A program made the position numbers and the translations under genes. Of a stretch of 64,000 nt of DNA, positions 9,498 through 18,649 are shown piece by piece. The notes below the pieces were generated by a model. That model made no database searches. It was not told the origin of the DNA and worked only from the letters and a program-made list of their open reading frames with translations. The stretch covers positions 49,277 to 113,276 of the forward strand of contig NZ_FOOH01000015.1 in the NCBI RefSeq assembly GCF_900113135.1, in the 5' to 3' direction. The stretch's first letter is position 1. Every line of letters begins with the position of its first letter. Origin of the DNA: Salegentibacter agarivorans. GTDB lineage: Bacteria; Bacteroidota; Bacteroidia; Flavobacteriales; Flavobacteriaceae.

Positions 9498-10301
9498 ATG
9501 CTTAAAAGAACATTTTTATTCACACTTTTTATTTTTATTGGATTGGGGGCAAGCGCTCAAAAGCCAATAAATATAGGCTTTGTGGATATGGAATACATCC
9601 TTGAAAATGTTCCAGAATATCAGCAAGCTTCATCTCAATTAGACGGGCGAGTAAAAGAATGGCGAAACGAAATTGAGCAAAAGCGAAACGAAATTAGTGA
9701 AATGAAAACCAGCCTGCAAAATGAACGGGCGTTACTCACTCCCCAACTAATTGAAGAACGGGAAGAAGAGATCGCTTACCAGCAAGAGCAGGCTACAAAT
9801 TACGAGCAGAAACGTTTTGGCCCGAAAGGTGATTACATGATTCAAAAGAGGCAATTAATAAAGCCAATCCAGGATCAGGTTTTTAACGCCCTGCAGGAAA
9901 TAGGTGAAAACAGGGATTTCGATTTTATATTTGACCGTAATGCTGAATCGGGTATGTTATTTGCAAAAAAACGCTTTGATTTAAGTGACCAGGTTCTAAG
10001 AAGTATTAACAGAGCTTCTAACCGTAAACAAATTGAAACAAAACAGGAAGAACGAGAACTTGAGAGAGCTGAAGCGCGTACAGCAGAGGAAGATGAAGAA
10101 TTAAGCCAACGCGAACAAGCTATTGAAGATCGTAAAAGCGAACGCGAAGCCTTAATAGAAGAACGCAGAAAAAAACAAGACTCTATTAAAGAAGCCAGAC
10201 AAAAAGCTTTTGAAGAACGCCGGGAAAGAATTTTAAAGGAAAGAAAACAAAAAAGAGATTCTATAGAAGCGGCACGAAATAGAAAAGACACCATAAACTA
10301 A
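9498..10301 (+). CDS. OmpH/Skp-family periplasmic chaperone with long charged helical tail
   Basis: 267 aa, against about 170 for ordinary Skp/OmpH. It has a signal peptide (residues 1-20, ending GASA-QK), then the family core: the strand NIGFVDMEYILENVPEYQ, two long helices forming the tentacle, and the closing strand around DFDFIFDRNAESGMLFA (residues 140-157). The extra part, from about residue 171, is an almost uninterrupted Arg/Glu/Lys helix, probably coiled coil or a single alpha helix. It follows bamA by 33 nt and precedes a normal-length paralogue. The core role (holding unfolded outer-membrane proteins) is family knowledge; the role of the tail is unknown. Confidence 0.88.
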   Translation: MLKRTFLFTLFIFIGLGASAQKPINIGFVDMEYILENVPEYQQASSQLDGRVKEWRNEIEQKRNEISEMKTSLQNERALLTPQLIEEREEEIAYQQEQATNYEQKRFGPKGDYMIQKRQLIKPIQDQVFNALQEIGENRDFDFIFDRNAESGMLFAKKRFDLSDQVLRSINRASNRKQIETKQEERELERAEARTAEEDEELSQREQAIEDRKSEREALIEERRKKQDSIKEARQKAFEERRERILKERKQKRDSIEAARNRKDTIN

Positions 10302-10344
10302 ATAATTTTAAACCTTAATACTTAAACAATTAATATCAATTAAA

Positions 10345-10854
10345 ATGAAACAATTCAGAACACTTTTTATAGCCCTTGCATTAACCATAGGAGCTACTGC
10401 ATTTACAAACGCACAAAGCAAAGTTGCTCACATCGCAACCCAGGAGCTTGTAGAAACTATGCCTGCTTATAAAGATGCAATGTCTCAACTTGAGAAGTTA
10501 GAGAAAACTTACGATGCAGAGATTAAAGACATGCTTACTGAAGCTCAAAACACGATGCAACGTTACCAATCTGAAGCTGAAACAGTAACAGAAGAAGAAA
10601 ATGCAAAAAGAGCAAGCGAACTTCAGGCAACTGAAAGAAGAATTCAGGAGCACAGCCAGAGAGCTCGTCAGGAACTTCAAAAGAAAGAAAACGATCTAAT
10701 TAGACCGGTAATTGAAAAAGCTCGTGAAGCTATCCAAAAAGTAGCAAGAGAACAAGGATTTGATTATGTACTTGACTCTACTACAGGAACAGGAGTAATT
10801 CTTGCCGATGGTAAAGATCTTATGACAGATGTAAAAGCTGAATTGGGAATGTAA
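10345..10854 (+). CDS. OmpH/Skp-family periplasmic chaperone
   Basis: 169 aa, the normal length for Skp/OmpH. It has a signal peptide (cleavage after about residue 23, TNA-QS), a short strand (KVAHIATQELVETMP), two long antiparallel helices rich in Glu, Gln and Arg, and a closing strand (GFDYVLDSTTGTGVILADG). It should form a trimeric jellyfish chaperone that delivers barrel proteins to BamA. It is the last gene of the porG-uppS-bamA-ompH transcript and is followed by a strong terminator. Confidence 0.92.
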   Translation: MKQFRTLFIALALTIGATAFTNAQSKVAHIATQELVETMPAYKDAMSQLEKLEKTYDAEIKDMLTEAQNTMQRYQSEAETVTEEENAKRASELQATERRIQEHSQRARQELQKKENDLIRPVIEKAREAIQKVAREQGFDYVLDSTTGTGVILADGKDLMTDVKAELGM

Positions 10855-10881
10855 TATTCACCCAATACATAAATAAAGATT

Positions 10882-10918
10882 AAAAACTGCGTCCTTTCCA
10901 GGCGCAGTTTTTATTTTT
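10882..10918 (+). terminator. Rho-independent terminator after the ompH genes
   Basis: The arms AAACTGCG and CGCAGTTT pair perfectly around a short loop (TCCTTTCCAGG) and are followed by a T-rich run (TTTATTTTT). It ends 6 nt before murI, so murI must be expressed by leakage or by a promoter within or upstream of the hairpin. Confidence 0.85.
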
Positions 10919-10924
10919 GTATCA

Positions 10925-11722
10925 ATGAGCAATTTGCAACCCATAGGTATTTTTGATTCTGGTGTAGGGGGAACTTCCATTTGGAGAGAAATTCACGAGC
11001 TACTTCCCTTTGAAAAAACCATCTACCTCGCCGATAGTAAAAACGCTCCATACGGCGAAAAACCTATTGAAGATATTAAAAATTTAAGTCGAAAAAATAC
11101 TGAAAAATTGCTGGAAATGGGCGCCAAAATTATTGTGGTTGCCTGCAACACCGCTACTACAAACGCCATTAAAGACCTTAGAAATGAATATGCATTTCCT
11201 TTTATAGGGATTGAACCGGCTATTAAACCCGCTGCACTAAATACCAAAACCAAAACTATAGGTATTTTGGCTACCCGTGGAACCTTAACCAGCACACTTT
11301 TCTCAAAAACATCAGATTTTTATGCCAGAAATATTAATGTGGTTGAAGTAGAAGGTCGCGGCCTGGTAGAACTTATTGAAGCAGGAGATTTAGATTCTCC
11401 CCAAATGAGAAGCCATTTACTCAGACTCCTGGAGCCGTTTTTAGTAAATAAAATAGATTACCTGGTGTTGGGTTGTAGTCACTATCCCTACCTTATTCCT
11501 ATTTTAAAAGAATTAATGCCAAAAGATGTTATAATTATAGATTCGGGAGAAGCAGTGGCCAGACAAACAAAATCTATTCTTAACGAAAATAATTTATTAA
11601 TAACGGAAGTGCCTTCTCAAAAACCTATCCCGGAATTTTTCAGCAATACCAATCCTAAAGTTCTGGAGAATTTAACTGAAGCTGAAAAAAATGGCTATAA
11701 AGTCTCTTACCTGGACTTTTAA
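10925..11722 (+). CDS. murI: Glutamate racemase
   Basis: 265 aa, full length. It interconverts L- and D-glutamate to supply D-Glu for peptidoglycan. The cofactor-independent two-cysteine mechanism is evident: C74 in VACNTATTNA and C184 in LGCSHYPYL, with the N-terminal IFDSGVGG motif carrying the Asp/Ser pair at residues 11-12. The ATG at 10925 lies immediately after a terminator. The 3' end overlaps the convergent PorP/SprF-like gene by 4 nt. Confidence 0.97.
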   Translation: MSNLQPIGIFDSGVGGTSIWREIHELLPFEKTIYLADSKNAPYGEKPIEDIKNLSRKNTEKLLEMGAKIIVVACNTATTNAIKDLRNEYAFPFIGIEPAIKPAALNTKTKTIGILATRGTLTSTLFSKTSDFYARNINVVEVEGRGLVELIEAGDLDSPQMRSHLLRLLEPFLVNKIDYLVLGCSHYPYLIPILKELMPKDVIIIDSGEAVARQTKSILNENNLLITEVPSQKPIPEFFSNTNPKVLENLTEAEKNGYKVSYLDF

Positions 11723-12777
11723 TTAATAGCGGGGCATTTACAATCCCAACGCCCTCTACTCTTTCCAAAATCGTAGCCAATGGTAATTTGATGAAAACCA
11801 TTATTACTTAAAACCACCGAGTTAAACTGGTAGCTAAAAGTATAGCCAAACATAAAATTTTTGTAATCCAGGCCTACAAAAGGGGTAATATACCGCAGCT
11901 GCTGACTTTCAATTTCGTTACCATCCGTAGTATATTCGGCACCTTCAAAACTGTTTCTATAGGAAACCCCGCCCCATAGTTGCCCGAAATCAACTTCCCG
12001 ATACACTTTCATATTTAAATCTATATTCATCTCGTTTGTAGCTTCCCGTAACTGATATAAAATTGAAGGCTCATAACTCCAATCATTATTATTATCAAAA
12101 ACATAACCCGTAGAGAATAAATATTTACGCTGATTGCTGGGCACAGCATCAGAATAAAATAATTCACGTCTTACTGAAATTAAATTTTTTGCAGCCAGGT
12201 GTGCATAAAAATCTAAATAATAATAAGAGACTCCAATATCCATATTTCCGAAGATGTCAGAAACATTACTCCCACTTACAATAGGATCAAATTCGGTAAA
12301 TCCACTTTGATCTAATCTATGCTGAACAATCCCGGCACTAATTCCAAAAGAAAGTTGATTCAGGTCCAGTTCACTTCTGGAAAAAAGTAAATGATAGGCT
12401 ACGGTTCCATAAGCACCTATTTTAGAAAAATTCCCGTTTTGGTCGTTGAAAACAATTCCACCAATCCCAAGCTTATCTCCTACCCGGCCATTAACCGCAA
12501 GGGTTTGTAAGCTAGGTGCATTTTCTACGTCAAACCATTGCTGTCTGGCCGTAAGTCTAATTTGATTTCTATTAGCAGCACCGGCCATAGAAGGATGAAG
12601 AAGAAAAAGATTATCGGTTAAATAATCTGAGTATATAGGAATTACCTCCTGTGACTTCACCGACGAGCCGGTTAAAAAAACAAATAATATTAAGAAGATA
12701 AATTTAATAATTAAGCTAATTTGATTAGCTCTTAAAAAAACATTATAATCCCCACTAAATAAAGTTCTAATCCCCAT
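11719..12777 (-). CDS. PorP/SprF-family type IX secretion outer-membrane protein
   Basis: 352 aa. After a hydrophobic signal region (about residues 22-42, ending VKSQE) comes the family pattern: YSDYLTDNLFLLHPSMAGA, where most PorP/SprF proteins have a Y-x-x-N-x-x-x-x-N-P-A-Y/G element, then LTARQQWFDVENAPSL, close to the R-x-Q-W-x-x-x-x-x-A-P motif. A barrel-like pattern follows. PorP/SprF proteins bind the cell-surface anchoring machinery or specific type IX substrates. No large adhesin sits beside it, which is unusual because such genes often follow a repeat-rich substrate. The N terminus is about 15 residues longer than a typical signal peptide, but no later ATG is available. Confidence 0.85.
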   Translation of the reverse strand: MGIRTLFSGDYNVFLRANQISLIIKFIFLILFVFLTGSSVKSQEVIPIYSDYLTDNLFLLHPSMAGAANRNQIRLTARQQWFDVENAPSLQTLAVNGRVGDKLGIGGIVFNDQNGNFSKIGAYGTVAYHLLFSRSELDLNQLSFGISAGIVQHRLDQSGFTEFDPIVSGSNVSDIFGNMDIGVSYYYLDFYAHLAAKNLISVRRELFYSDAVPSNQRKYLFSTGYVFDNNNDWSYEPSILYQLREATNEMNIDLNMKVYREVDFGQLWGGVSYRNSFEGAEYTTDGNEIESQQLRYITPFVGLDYKNFMFGYTFSYQFNSVVLSNNGFHQITIGYDFGKSRGRWDCKCPAIN

Positions 12778-12816
12778 AAGAAAGGTAAAGATATAGATTA
12801 ACTAAGTTTTCTTTAG

Positions 12817-12824
12817 TACTTTTG
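12817..12824 (+). promoter_or_regulatory. Possible -7 element for the Nfu-type gene
   Basis: TACTTTTG matches TAnnTTTG 13 nt upstream of the ATG at 12838. No matching -33 TTG is seen at 17-23 bp, so this is a half-supported promoter. Confidence 0.4.
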
Positions 12825-12837
12825 CAAAAAAAATGAT

Positions 12838-13761
12838 ATGAGCAATTTCACCATAAATATACAAGCCACCAACAAACCGGGAATCATTAAATTTGAAACT
12901 AACAAATTTCTTACCCGGCACGAGAATCACGAGTTTAAAAATATTGATGAAGCATCCAAATCTCCTATAGCCCAGCAGTTATTTTATTTACCATTTGTAA
13001 AAACGGTTTATATCGCTCAAAATTTTATCGCGATAGAAAAATATGATATAGTGGAATGGGATGATGTACAGGAAGAAGTTGCCTCGCAAATAGAAGAATT
13101 TTTAAATAAAGGCGGTGTAGTTGTAAAAGAAGACACCAAGGACGCCAAGAATGTTCCGGTTACGGTTTATGCTGAAAGTACTCCCAACCCGGGCGTAATG
13201 AAGTTTGTAGCCAACAAAAAACTGGTTTTAAAAACTGCCGAGTTTAAAAATATTGATGAAGCTAAAGATGCGCCACTTGCGCAACAACTTTTTCATTTTC
13301 CATTTGTAAAAGCAGTATTTATAGATTCTAATTACGTTTCTATCCATAAGTATGATGTTGCACAATGGGAGGAAATCACCCTGGAGTTAAGAGAATTCAT
13401 TACTAATTACCTACAGGATGGGAAAGAAGTTTTAAAAGCCGAAGCCTCGGTACCACAACAAACTGAAGCAGCGAGCCATCCGGCAAATCCAGAGGTAAGC
13501 CAGGAAATTAAAGATCTTGACGATACTTCTAAACAAGTTATCGCAATTCTTGATGAATATATTAAACCTGCGGTTGCCAGCGATGGTGGAAACATCCTTT
13601 TTGATTCTTATAATGCCGATAATAAAACCGTAAAAGTAATTCTTCAGGGAGCTTGTAGTGGTTGTCCTTCTTCTACAATGACGCTTAAAAGTGGAATTGA
13701 AACAATGCTAAGGGATATGCTACGCGGAAAAGTAGATTATGTAGAAGCAGTAAACGGATAA
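12838..13761 (+). CDS. NifU/Nfu-type Fe-S scaffold or carrier with duplicated N-terminal domain
   Basis: 307 aa. Residues about 4-98 and 106-200 are two copies of the Nfu N-terminal domain. Both contain a KF element, an EFKNIDEA motif, an AQQLF-x-x-PFVK motif and a K-YD-W segment, so this is an internal tandem duplication. Residues about 225-307 are the NifU C-terminal domain with the cluster-binding CxxC (C273 and C276 in GACSGCPSS). Such proteins assemble or deliver [4Fe-4S] clusters to apo-enzymes; the many Fe-S proteins in this window are plausible clients. It is a single gene between two minus-strand genes. Confidence 0.92.
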   Translation: MSNFTINIQATNKPGIIKFETNKFLTRHENHEFKNIDEASKSPIAQQLFYLPFVKTVYIAQNFIAIEKYDIVEWDDVQEEVASQIEEFLNKGGVVVKEDTKDAKNVPVTVYAESTPNPGVMKFVANKKLVLKTAEFKNIDEAKDAPLAQQLFHFPFVKAVFIDSNYVSIHKYDVAQWEEITLELREFITNYLQDGKEVLKAEASVPQQTEAASHPANPEVSQEIKDLDDTSKQVIAILDEYIKPAVASDGGNILFDSYNADNKTVKVILQGACSGCPSSTMTLKSGIETMLRDMLRGKVDYVEAVNG

Positions 13762-13772
13762 TTCTTTAAACG

Positions 13773-16025
13773 TTAAAGCGTAGACTTCGCTTCCACATAA
13801 AATTCTCTGAATAACTGAATTAGATTAAGGGTAGACGAAATAAGGTCTTTAGACTCCAGTAAAAACCCAAAATAAAGTTTTGTGTTTTTAGGACTGCTTT
13901 CTGAAGTCCTTATTCGTGTGATCTGTTTCTCTATCATTTCTGAAACCATATCTAGCAACTGTTGCTTTTCAGCAAGAATATTGTCTAAGCGCTCAAAGTC
14001 GTGTTCATCAAAGGTGTATTTTATCTCTCCAAATAACTCCTGAAGTTTTCTATCAATCTTTTTCAAATCCCTAATCTGGTTAAATTTTAGGTTTTTGTGA
14101 TTGTTATTTACGTGTTCAAAAGAGTTTCTGGTAATGTATCGGGTAGAGTTTACCATTTCCTGCAAATAATCCAGCAAATGAATATAAAATCGGCTTGCTT
14201 CAATTGAATCTTCGTCTAGCGATTTTATAAAGTAATAGATATTTCCTTTTAAATCATCTACTTCGCTTTCAAGCTCTCCAACTTTCTTATTATTCTTCTT
14301 TAGTTTTCCTAAATCGTGATAACCCAGGTTATCTACGGTTTTGGTATAGCGTTTACTAATCCCAGAAATTACCTGGGAGATATTTACAGAGCTTTCTGCA
14401 GTAATTTCGTTAATAGTAATTATATCGGTTCGTTTATACCTTTTCTGGCGCTTATCGGCTTTAGCTTTTTTAGCGTGAGAGAGTGTATTCTTAACGATAA
14501 AAAAAGCGGTTATAGAAACCAAGACGGCTATAGCAATTAAACCTCCATAATAAATTATTGCGGCAAAAATTGCAGCTCCTAAAAAAGCCACCAAAGCCGT
14601 AACAAACCAACCTCCAATTACATTTAAAACTCCCGCCACCCTGTAAACGGCACTTTCCTGGTTCCAGGCCCTATCGGCCAAAGAAGTACCCATGGCCACC
14701 ATAAAGGTAACGTAAGTGGTAGAAAGCGGAAGTTGCCAATTAGTTCCCATGGAAATTAGAATACTGGCTACCACCAAATTCACCGAAGCCCTCACCAAAT
14801 CGAATGCGGGTGGTGCTATTTCCCTGGGCTGATTTTTAGTCTTTGGAGTTTCAAACTGGTTATTTATCTGCTTTCTAACCTTCTGCGGAAGTACATCTGA
14901 CACTGCAGCACCAAACATTATAGAATACCTAACAATGGTTCGGGATAAATAATTAGCTCCAAACGGTTCTGCCCCCTCATTTTGCCGGGAAAGCTTTACA
15001 CCGGTATCTACCACGGCCCTTGCTTTTCCTGAAAACCACAAGGTAAGTACCATAACTCCCCCCGCAAAAATGAGGATTATCTCTGGTGTGGGAACGCTGC
15101 CGGCGAGATCACTCATTAATAATTGAGAAGCCGAAACTCCAGAAACGCTCCATATTTCGTAAGATTGCCAGGCTGCTATTGGCACCCCAATAAAATTCAC
15201 CAAATCGTTTCCGGCGAAGGCCAGGGCCAGCGCAAACGTACCTACCATCACAATTATTTTAAGAATATTTACCCTAAAAAAACTAATAAGAATTTTAGAG
15301 AGCATAGTAAAACCAAGCAGACTAAAAATAATAATCTGTATTCGATTCTCATTTACATCGTCTACAAAGTGATCTGAAACAAAAGCCATACTGTTAAGGC
15401 CTTTTATGAGGATAAAATAGAAGATCGCGGCAAGAGAAACCCCTCCAAAAATAACCCCGGCAAACCTCAGTCTTTTTTCATATTTAAAAGAAAATACCAA
15501 ACGTGAAAAATACTGCACTACAGCACCCGTAATAAAAGCAATAACTATGGCAATAAGAATTCCGAAAATAACTTCAGAAGCTTTTTCAACGTTTATAAAG
15601 TTTACCAGGTGCGAAATATCGTTAGTAGTGTTAAAAATTTTGATTAAGGCGACACTTACGGCTGCTCCTAATAATTCAAACATAATGGAAACCGTTGTAG
15701 ATGTTGGCAAACCCATAGAATTGAAGAAATCCAACAGCAAAACATCAGTAATCATAACGGCCATAAATATGACCATGATCTCTTCAAAATAGAATTCTTG
15801 CGGAAGAAAAATTCCTTTTCTTGCTACCTCCATTAATCCACTGGAAAATATAGCGCCCACCGCCACACCAAGACTCGCAATAATAAGGATAGACCTAAGG
15901 GAAACCGCTTTAGAACCAATGGCAGAATTCAGGAAATTAATAGCATCGTTACTAACCCCAACCACCAAATCGGTGATGGCCAGAATAAATAAAATTCCCA
16001 GAATTATTAAATAAACATCCTGCAT
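13773..16025 (-). CDS. PiT-family inorganic phosphate transporter with C-terminal PhoU-like domain
   Basis: 750 aa, far longer than the roughly 500 aa of a bare PiT permease. Residues 1-510 hold the two PiT repeats with signature segments (VGVSNDAINFLNSAIGSKAV near the N terminus and NDLVNFIGVPIAAWQSYEIW near residue 270) and about ten membrane segments. From about residue 515 a basic linker (KKAKADKRQKRYKR) leads into a soluble helical region of some 220 residues that resembles PhoU/DUF47 helix bundles. Symport of phosphate with Na+ or H+ is the family function. The tail probably acts as an internal regulator. Confidence 0.88.
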   Translation of the reverse strand: MQDVYLIILGILFILAITDLVVGVSNDAINFLNSAIGSKAVSLRSILIIASLGVAVGAIFSSGLMEVARKGIFLPQEFYFEEIMVIFMAVMITDVLLLDFFNSMGLPTSTTVSIMFELLGAAVSVALIKIFNTTNDISHLVNFINVEKASEVIFGILIAIVIAFITGAVVQYFSRLVFSFKYEKRLRFAGVIFGGVSLAAIFYFILIKGLNSMAFVSDHFVDDVNENRIQIIIFSLLGFTMLSKILISFFRVNILKIIVMVGTFALALAFAGNDLVNFIGVPIAAWQSYEIWSVSGVSASQLLMSDLAGSVPTPEIILIFAGGVMVLTLWFSGKARAVVDTGVKLSRQNEGAEPFGANYLSRTIVRYSIMFGAAVSDVLPQKVRKQINNQFETPKTKNQPREIAPPAFDLVRASVNLVVASILISMGTNWQLPLSTTYVTFMVAMGTSLADRAWNQESAVYRVAGVLNVIGGWFVTALVAFLGAAIFAAIIYYGGLIAIAVLVSITAFFIVKNTLSHAKKAKADKRQKRYKRTDIITINEITAESSVNISQVISGISKRYTKTVDNLGYHDLGKLKKNNKKVGELESEVDDLKGNIYYFIKSLDEDSIEASRFYIHLLDYLQEMVNSTRYITRNSFEHVNNNHKNLKFNQIRDLKKIDRKLQELFGEIKYTFDEHDFERLDNILAEKQQLLDMVSEMIEKQITRIRTSESSPKNTKLYFGFLLESKDLISSTLNLIQLFREFYVEAKSTL

Positions 16026-16263
16026 GCGAATAACTTCCTTTTAACCTGCAAAAATCAGTGATTTTTTCCTTATATCGTTTTTATGAAGGTTATTAAAACT
16101 TTAATTAATAATGTAAAGCTTAAATCATTCCGCAGAAATTTTAGAAGAAGTAGGCCCATAATTTACTGGTAATAACCCCTATTTTTTAGTTTCAATTTAG
16201 TTTTCGAAGAAATTAAGGCTATCTTTAGTTAATTGAATACTAACATTTTAAAACCAATCTATT
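16026..16263. other. Intergenic region between phosphate transporter and dodecin genes
   Basis: 238 bp, AT-rich, between divergent genes. I find only an imperfect -7 element (TATCTTTA at about 16221, 35-45 nt before the dodecin start) and no open frame or hairpin I would defend. It should contain the promoters for both genes. Confidence 0.5.
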
Positions 16264-16464
16264 ATGTCTATTGTAAAAGTTATTGAGATCCTGGCAAATT
16301 CTACCGAAAGCTGGGAAGATGCCACAAAGAAAGCAGTGAAGCACGCCGCGAAAACTGTGAAAAATATAAAATCGGTTTATGTTAAAGAGCAAAGCGCACT
16401 TGTGAATGGAGAAAACATTACCGAATTTAGGGTTAATGTAAAAATCTCTTTTGAAGTCAATTAA
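16264..16464 (+). CDS. Dodecin family protein
   Basis: 66 aa, exactly the size of dodecins, which form hollow dodecamers binding flavins (sometimes with CoA) as a storage or sequestration device. The sequence shows the expected beta-alpha-beta-beta plan: VKVIEILANSTESWEDA, the amphipathic helix KKAVKHAAKTVKNI, then two strands ending FRVNVKISFEV. It is monocistronic, with its own terminator 24 nt downstream. Confidence 0.93.
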   Translation: MSIVKVIEILANSTESWEDATKKAVKHAAKTVKNIKSVYVKEQSALVNGENITEFRVNVKISFEVN

Positions 16465-16487
16465 TTTTAGCTCAAGAAATTAGCAAG

Positions 16488-16516
16488 GCTCTCTGGGATT
16501 CCAGGGAGCTTTTTCA
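16488..16516 (+). terminator. Terminator after the dodecin gene
   Basis: Arms GCTCTCTGG and CCAGGGAGC pair with one G-T around a 4-nt loop (GATT) and run into TTTTT. It ends 16 nt before the next start codon. Confidence 0.85.
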
Positions 16517-16531
16517 TTTTAAAAAATAACC

Positions 16532-18574
16532 ATGACCACACCAAAATTCACCAATAGCCTAATAAACGAGACCAGTCCCTACCTTTTACAACACGCACAT
16601 AATCCCGTAAACTGGGAGGCCTGGAATTCCCAAACTTTAAAAAAAGCGCGAGAAGAAGATAAATTATTGCTTATTAGCGTAGGCTATTCTGCCTGCCATT
16701 GGTGTCACGTGATGGAGCACGAAAGTTTTGAAGATGAAAGTGTAGCCGAAATTATGAACCAGCATTTTATAAATATAAAAGTTGACCGCGAAGAACGTCC
16801 AGATATAGACCAGGTTTATATGAATGCGGTACAGGTAATGACCGGTGCCGGCGGTTGGCCTATGAATATTGTTGCCCTCCCCGACGGCAGGCCAGTTTGG
16901 GGCGGAACGTATTTTAGAAAAGAGCAATGGAAAGACGCTTTAAAACAACTTTCAGGACTTTACCAAACCAAGCCGGGGGATATGAAAGCATATGCTTCAC
17001 GGCTTGAAGAAGGGCTGCAACAATTGCAACTCATAGAAATTCCTGAAGAAGAAACGCCGTTCAGCAAAGATTTTCTAAATGAAATTCTTGAAAAATGGCA
17101 AAATGGCTTCGATAAAAAAAATGGTGGTTCCCGCGGGGCACCAAAATTTATGCTTCCGGTAAACCAGAAATTTTTATTGCGTAGCGGCGTGCAGTTAGAA
17201 AATAAAGCCGTTTTGGAACATACTCTTCACAGCCTTAATAAAATCTCTTATGGCGGCGTTTTTGACCACATAGGCGGTGGATTTTCGCGTTACTCGGTAG
17301 ATGAGCGATGGCACGTACCTCATTTTGAAAAAATGCTCTATGATAATGCCCAACTGGTAAGTTTATATAGCAAAGCCTATTCATTCACTAAAGATAATTG
17401 GTATAAAGAAGTAGTTTTTAAAACCCTAAATTTTATAGAGGAAGAACTTACCGATACTACAGGCGCTTTTTACTCGGCTTTAGATGCCGATAGTGAAAAT
17501 GAAAACGGAAATAAAACCGAAGGCGCTTATTACGTTTGGAAAAAAGAGAACTTACAGGAACTTTTAAAAGAAGATTTTCCAATTTTTGAAGCTTATTATA
17601 ATATAAATTCTTCCGGAAAATGGGAGGAGAATAATTATGTTCTTATCAGGTCTAAAAATGATGAAACCATAGCTGATGAATTTGATCTCAGTTTATCTGA
17701 ACTGGAATCTAAAAAAGAAAATTGGACTAAAATTTTAAAAAAAGAACGTGATAAAAGAACAAAACCGGGATTAGATGATAAAAGCCTAACGTCCTGGAAC
17801 GCTTTAATGCTTACCGGCTACGTAGACGCTTACAAAGCTTTTGGTAACCAGGAATTCTTAGAAAAAGCTCTTAAAAATGCTGAATTTCTTCAGGAATATC
17901 AGTTTAAAAAAGACTACAGGCTATGGCATAATTACAATAACGGAAAAAGTTCTATAAATGCTTATCTGGAAGATTATGTTTTTTGTACCGAGGCTTTTAA
18001 AAATTTATACGAAGTTACTTTTGATGAAAAATGGCTGGAAATTGCCGAAAAATTAACTGAGGTTTGTTTTGAAGATTTCCAAGATGAAAAAACCGGCTTA
18101 TTCTATTTTACTTCTTCCAAAGATGAAGCGCTAATCACCAGAAATTATGAATTAAACGATAATGTAATGCCGGCTTCAAATTCCGTTATGGCTAAGAATT
18201 TATTTAAAATCTCTAAAATAACCGGAAACCGGGATTATTACAATTTAGCTGAAAAAATGCTTAAAACCGTTCAACCCCAAATAGAGACCCAGCCGCAATC
18301 CTACGCCAACTGGCTGAATTTAATGCTTAATTTCACTGGAAATTTTTATGAAGTCGCAATTACTAGCAAAAATGCACTGGGAATAAGAAAAGAACTTCAG
18401 GAAGAATACTTTCCGCATACTGTGTTTGCAGGAAGCCTCCGTGAATCAGAAGTAGAACTTTTAAAATCGAGATTTAAAAATAATAAAGATTTAATTTACA
18501 TATGCAGTGATGGTAAATGCGATCTTCCTTTAAACTCCGTAGTAGAATCTATTAAAAAAATTAAACAATTTTAA
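16532..18574 (+). CDS. Thioredoxin-domain protein of the YyaL/SSP411 (DUF255) family
   Basis: 680 aa, full length. Residues about 5-165 form a thioredoxin-like domain with the family hallmark SACHWCHVM (C55, C58) after NPVNW. The remainder is an alpha/alpha barrel of the six-hairpin glycosidase type, with [27 protein letters not shown] as a central conserved part and later LTSWNALM and LEDYVF segments. Homologues occur from bacteria to human SPATA20; the biochemical function is not settled. No signal peptide, so cytoplasmic. It starts just past the dodecin terminator. Confidence 0.93.
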   Translation: MTTPKFTNSLINETSPYLLQHAHNPVNWEAWNSQTLKKAREEDKLLLISVGYSACHWCHVMEHESFEDESVAEIMNQHFINIKVDREERPDIDQVYMNAVQVMTGAGGWPMNIVALPDGRPVWGGTYFRKEQWKDALKQLSGLYQTKPGDMKAYASRLEEGLQQLQLIEIPEEETPFSKDFLNEILEKWQNGFDKKNGGSRGAPKFMLPVNQKFLLRSGVQLENKAVLEHTLHSLNKISYGGVFDHIGGGFSRYSVDERWHVPHFEKMLYDNAQLVSLYSKAYSFTKDNWYKEVVFKTLNFIEEELTDTTGAFYSALDADSENENGNKTEGAYYVWKKENLQELLKEDFPIFEAYYNINSSGKWEENNYVLIRSKNDETIADEFDLSLSELESKKENWTKILKKERDKRTKPGLDDKSLTSWNALMLTGYVDAYKAFGNQEFLEKALKNAEFLQEYQFKKDYRLWHNYNNGKSSINAYLEDYVFCTEAFKNLYEVTFDEKWLEIAEKLTEVCFEDFQDEKTGLFYFTSSKDEALITRNYELNDNVMPASNSVMAKNLFKISKITGNRDYYNLAEKMLKTVQPQIETQPQSYANWLNLMLNFTGNFYEVAITSKNALGIRKELQEEYFPHTVFAGSLRESEVELLKSRFKNNKDLIYICSDGKCDLPLNSVVESIKKIKQF

Positions 18575-18649
18575 CAAAAATTAAACAATAAAGGTTCTGA
18601 TAAATAAAATATTTATAGTCAATTTGTTGCTTGAAAAATAATTGATATA

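Noticed and set aside
9875..10294. 139-aa Ser/Arg-rich open frame antisense to the OmpH gene
   Set aside because: It mirrors the highly biased Glu/Arg codons of the chaperone tail and has no recognisable domain or start context.
10912..10919. TATTTTTG just before murI as a leaderless promoter
   Set aside because: It is the T tract of the terminator, and there is no -33 TTG at the expected distance.
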